This document shows, one piece after another, positions 13,139 to 15,458 of a stretch of DNA of 15,458 nt (the stretch's first letter is position 1; every line of letters begins with the position of its first letter). Source of the DNA: JAZQLP01 sp045629205 (GTDB lineage Bacteria > Bacillota > Clostridia > Oscillospirales > UBA644); NCBI GenBank assembly GCA_045629205.1, contig JAZQQT010000028.1, positions 1 through 15,458 on the forward strand. Reading direction: 5' to 3'. Under the pieces are notes generated by a model. It worked only from the letters and a program-made list of their open reading frames with translations, was not told the DNA's origin and ran no database searches. The position numbers were made by a program, and so were the translations under genes.

Positions 13139-14386
13139 ATGAAAATATACGACGTGAGAGATTACGGGGCTGTCGGTGACGGAAAAACCTTCTGCACCGA
13201 GGCGATACAGAAGGCGATAGACGTCTGCGCTTCCGAAGGCGGAGGCCGTGTTCTTATCGAAAACGGGGTTTATCTTTCGGGTTCGCTCACTCTCGGAAGT
13301 TTTGTTGAGCTTCATATAGAGGCGAACGCGACGCTGCTGGCTTCTCCCGATTGCGGAGACTATCCCGAAAAAACGGGACTTAAACACGTTGATACCTCAA
13401 AGCTGCCGCGATACCGCAACGCTTCTTTTATATTCGCCGAGGAATGCGAATACGTTTCGATAACCGGCAGGGGAAAAATCGACTGCAACGGAGCCGCCTT
13501 TGTCAGACTGCGTGAGAATTACGACGGCGGCTGGAGATATGACAGGATAGACGCTCCCACTCCGCCCCGAACGGTATTTTTTACGGGCTGCCGCTTTGTT
13601 ACACTGTCGGACTGGACGATGGTAAATCAGGCCGCCGGCTGGTCGGTATGGATACACGACTGCGATTACGTGACGTGCGACAGACTCAATCTGCTTTCAA
13701 ATCTCGACTATCCGAATAACGACGGACTTCACATAAACAGCAGCAGGGACGTTAACGTGTCGAACTGCAACATCGTGAGCGGGGACGATTCGCTGATAGT
13801 CCGCGCAAATAATTCGTCGCTTGCCAAAAACAAGGTCTGCGAGAGAATTACGGTCACAAACTGCAACCTCACAAGCTACTGCGACGCCATCCGCATCGGA
13901 TTTCTTAACGACGGAACGGTGCGCAACTGCACATTTTCAAATCTGACGATCACGGATACCACGGTGGGTATCCTCATTCAGGCGCCCGGACACGGAGACG
14001 ACGAAAAATGGGCGGACGAGGGCAGAGAAGAGAGCGTGACCGAAAATCTGACCTTTTCGAACATCGTTATGGACAAGATGTATTCCTGCCCTATCATGAT
14101 ACAGCTGTTTCCGGATAAAATAACCCATATCAAGGATATACGAAAGCTGTATTTCAGTAATATTCACGCGCGCGGACTTACCTTTCCCATGTTTCAGGGA
14201 CGTCCGGATTACCGTCTGAAGGAAATCGTTCTCGATAACTGTTCCTTCGAACGTGTCTCGGCGGACAAACTGCCGGACCCTCAGAATCACGGCGCGGCAA
14301 AGTGGGCGACACCCGACCCGAACAAAATATTCGAATACTGCGATAACGTGTTGTTTAACAACACGACGTTTACGTCGGAGAACTGA
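13139..14386 (+). CDS. GH28-family (polygalacturonase-like) glycosidase, atypical active site
   Basis: A 415-residue right-handed beta-helix protein. The N-terminus is typical of the pectate-lyase/GH28 superfamily (YDVRDYGAVGDGKT, AIQKAID, GGGRVLIENGVYLSGSLTL). The GH28 signature is present in part: NND at 193-195 (usual NTD), G215-D216-D217-S (usual GDD), and RIG at 252-254 (usual RIK). The usual GHG histidine motif is replaced by SYCDAIRIG (C248, D249). It therefore keeps the catalytic Asp residues but not the histidine, which points to a divergent subgroup acting on something other than plain polygalacturonate, or to a different product specificity. There is no signal peptide, so it would be intracellular. 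GGCGGTG upstream supports ATG 13139. It is divergent from the isomerase/GH36 operon, and both face away from a shared control region. An extracellular pectinase role is unlikely. Confidence 0.85.
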   Translation: MKIYDVRDYGAVGDGKTFCTEAIQKAIDVCASEGGGRVLIENGVYLSGSLTLGSFVELHIEANATLLASPDCGDYPEKTGLKHVDTSKLPRYRNASFIFAEECEYVSITGRGKIDCNGAAFVRLRENYDGGWRYDRIDAPTPPRTVFFTGCRFVTLSDWTMVNQAAGWSVWIHDCDYVTCDRLNLLSNLDYPNNDGLHINSSRDVNVSNCNIVSGDDSLIVRANNSSLAKNKVCERITVTNCNLTSYCDAIRIGFLNDGTVRNCTFSNLTITDTTVGILIQAPGHGDDEKWADEGREESVTENLTFSNIVMDKMYSCPIMIQLFPDKITHIKDIRKLYFSNIHARGLTFPMFQGRPDYRLKEIVLDNCSFERVSADKLPDPQNHGAAKWATPDPNKIFEYCDNVLFNNTTFTSEN

Positions 14387-14445
14387 CGGATAACCGGAAT
14401 AAAAACAAACGTCGACCCGAAAAACATATTAAAAGACAAAACGAT

Positions 14446-14698
14446 CTGCCGAAAACCCCGTATGCGGTCAGCGTCTATGGCAGAACATGTGGTCAAAACA
14501 TTTCGGGGGAGGGATCGGCAGCCGAAGAAGGTGAAATTTGCCCGACAACAAGAAAAAATCCGCGAAAATCGGACGATTTTCACAGATTTTTGGTCTGAGT
14601 GTTCATAACGGACTTGGTGAAAAAACAGTAAAACGCATGAACGTGTCCGAGCGAAGGCGACTGAGATCGTGAACAACAAATTGATTTATACTTAACAC
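14446..14698 (+). other. Structured non-coding interval after the GH28-like gene
   Basis: No credible gene is seen between the GH28 stop and the terminator at 14699. Several complementary segments are present: CTGCCGA (14446-14452) with TCGGCAG (14515-14521), enclosing CCCCG (14456-14460) with CGGGG (14504-14508); AAAAATC (14554-14560) with GATTTTT (14585-14591), enclosing AAAATC (14565-14570) with GATTTT (14575-14580); and CGGAC (14609-14613) with GTCCG (14645-14649). It could be a long structured 3' UTR or a small RNA ending at the terminator. It matches no RNA family that I recognise. Confidence 0.35.
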
Positions 14699-14728
14699 AA
14701 AGCGGGGCTTCGGCTCCGCTTTTCTTTT
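14699..14728 (+). terminator. Rho-independent terminator
   Basis: A 10-bp stem AAAGCGGGGC/GCTCCGCTTT with one G-U pair closed by a TTCG tetraloop (14709-14712), then TTTTCTTTT. It ends transcription of the GH28 unit or of an RNA encoded just before it. Confidence 0.85.
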
Positions 14729-14733
14729 GCAAT

Positions 14734-14776
14734 AAATTCGGCTAAAATTATGATATTTTATATTTTAGCCGAATTT
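14734..14776. repeat. 15-bp palindrome before the ATPase promoter
   Basis: AAATTCGGCTAAAAT (14734-14748) and its exact complement (14762-14776) around a 13-base AT-only loop, except for one G. It ends four bases before the -35 of the next gene. It may be a bidirectional terminator or an operator for the promoter it abuts. Confidence 0.6.
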
Positions 14777-14780
14777 TCTA

Positions 14781-14809
14781 TTGACCTTTTGCAAAAAATA
14801 CGATATAAT
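14781..14809 (+). promoter_or_regulatory. Promoter of the DUF4143-type ATPase gene
   Basis: -35 TTGACC (14781-14786), a 17-bp spacer and a consensus -10 TATAAT (14804-14809). The leader is about 30 bases to ATG 14846, with GAGGTG as ribosome binding site. Confidence 0.85.
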
Positions 14810-14845
14810 GCAATCGTAAAAATATATCCCAAATGAGGTGCGAAA

Positions 14846-15458
14846 ATGAATTACATCAATCGACACATGGAGGAACAAATTGAATCTTTGAGCAAAACAT
14901 GGTCTGCTATTCTTTTGACAGGTCCCCGCCAGTCGGGAAAGACTACGATGCTCAAGAATCTTGCCGAAAAGGAAAATATCGGTCGTGAGTATGTGTCCCT
15001 TGATGATCTGACCTTGCGTGAAATGGCGAAAACCGATCCGAAAATGTTTTTGGAATTGCACCGCCCTCCGATTCTGATTGACGAGGTACAGTATGCGCCC
15101 GAACTTTTCACCTATATCAAAATCTATATTGACGAGCATCATAATCCCGGCGATTTTTGGCTGACCGGTTCACAGATTTTCCGTTTGATGCAAGGCGTGC
15201 AGGAGTCCCTTGCCGGTCGTGTTGCGCTGCTCCATATGTCTCCCCTTTCGCAAAGAGAGATTACGGGAGTTTCCAATCGCCCGTTCACGACGGATTTCAA
15301 AGAACTGATGGAGGATGCAAAAGCAATCACACCGCTTACCGCACCGGAGCTTTTCGAGCGTATCTGGACAGGGTGTATGCCCGGACTGATTTCCGGTGCG
15401 AATGCCGACCGCAATATTTTCTATTCTTCCTATATTTCTACCTATGTTGAGCGTGATG
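14846..15458 (+). CDS. AAA-type ATPase, DUF4143 family (5' part, runs off the window)
   Basis: The first 204 codons of a longer gene, open to the window end. ATG 14846 has GAGGTG five bases upstream. The AAA_14-type P-loop domain shows Walker A GPRQSGKTT (26-34), Walker B PPILIDEVQYAP (74-85, with D79 and E80) and a sensor-like LTGSQIF (106-112) followed by the AGRVALLHMSPLSQRE strand-turn. The last visible residues, YSSYISTYVERD, are the usual lead-in to the DUF4143 domain, so the full product should be about 400 residues. These ATPases are common in multiple copies in gut bacteria; their role is poorly known, with proposed links to mobile DNA or toxin-antitoxin-like modules. It has its own promoter and is probably unrelated to the glycosidases. 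Confidence is high for the family and low for any function. Confidence 0.9.
   Translation, partial: MNYINRHMEEQIESLSKTWSAILLTGPRQSGKTTMLKNLAEKENIGREYVSLDDLTLREMAKTDPKMFLELHRPPILIDEVQYAPELFTYIKIYIDEHHNPGDFWLTGSQIFRLMQGVQESLAGRVALLHMSPLSQREITGVSNRPFTTDFKELMEDAKAITPLTAPELFERIWTGCMPGLISGANADRNIFYSSYISTYVERD

Noticed and set aside
14287..14679. A 130-codon minus-strand frame overlapping the end of the GH28-like gene
   Set aside because: No ribosome binding site, no domain, a composition typical of antisense sequence, and an overlap of about 100 bases with a real gene.

Overview
The window looks like a chromosomal segment of an anaerobic Firmicute, most likely an uncultured gut or rumen clostridium. 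This is inferred from strong AGGAG-type ribosome binding sites, sigma-A promoters with 17-bp spacers (several with an extended -10), the gene families present (bacterial VTC-domain protein, EamA transporters, intracellular glycosidases, a DUF4143-type ATPase) and the mix of moderately GC-rich genes with one clearly AT-rich block. No rRNA, tRNA, CRISPR array or transposase was found.

Layout. 1-2.9 kb (minus strand): a VTC-domain protein, a terminator, then two tandem EamA/DMT transporter paralogues. The downstream paralogue carries an in-frame TAG near its N-terminus and is probably a pseudogene. 2.8-5.3 kb: a divergent promoter pair and a 749-residue right-handed beta-helix protein. 5.3-5.77 kb: a non-coding stretch with an array of eight short hairpins, a 13-bp palindrome and the presumed leader of the next operon. 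5.77-8.84 kb (plus strand): an AT-rich tandem cluster of five genes, four of them for exported proteins (two with a nearly identical C-terminal membrane anchor and one lipoprotein) and one for a small cytosolic protein. None was recognised. Three genes end in copies of one 3' sequence module, and related intergenic repeats lie on both sides of the block. 9.1-12.9 kb (minus strand): an operon of two sugar phosphate isomerase/epimerase-like paralogues followed by a GH36/raffinose-synthase-like glycosidase whose ribosome binding site is a 12-G homopolymer. 13.1-14.4 kb (plus strand): a divergent GH28-like glycosidase. 14.4-14.85 kb: non-coding sequence with complementary helices, a terminator and a 15-bp palindrome. 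14.85 kb to the end: the 5' part of a DUF4143-type ATPase gene.

How the genes may work together: the beta-helix protein, GH36 and GH28 proteins all lack signal peptides, so they probably process imported oligosaccharides in the cytoplasm (possibly pectin-, galactoside- or xyloside-like glycans), and the TIM-barrel isomerase/epimerase pair may act on the released sugars. No sugar transporter or regulator for this set is in the window. The AT-rich exported-protein cluster looks like an unrelated accessory insertion. The strongest candidates for something undescribed are that cluster with its shared 3' modules, the hairpin array, and the poly-G ribosome binding site, which could give phase-variable expression of the glycosidase.
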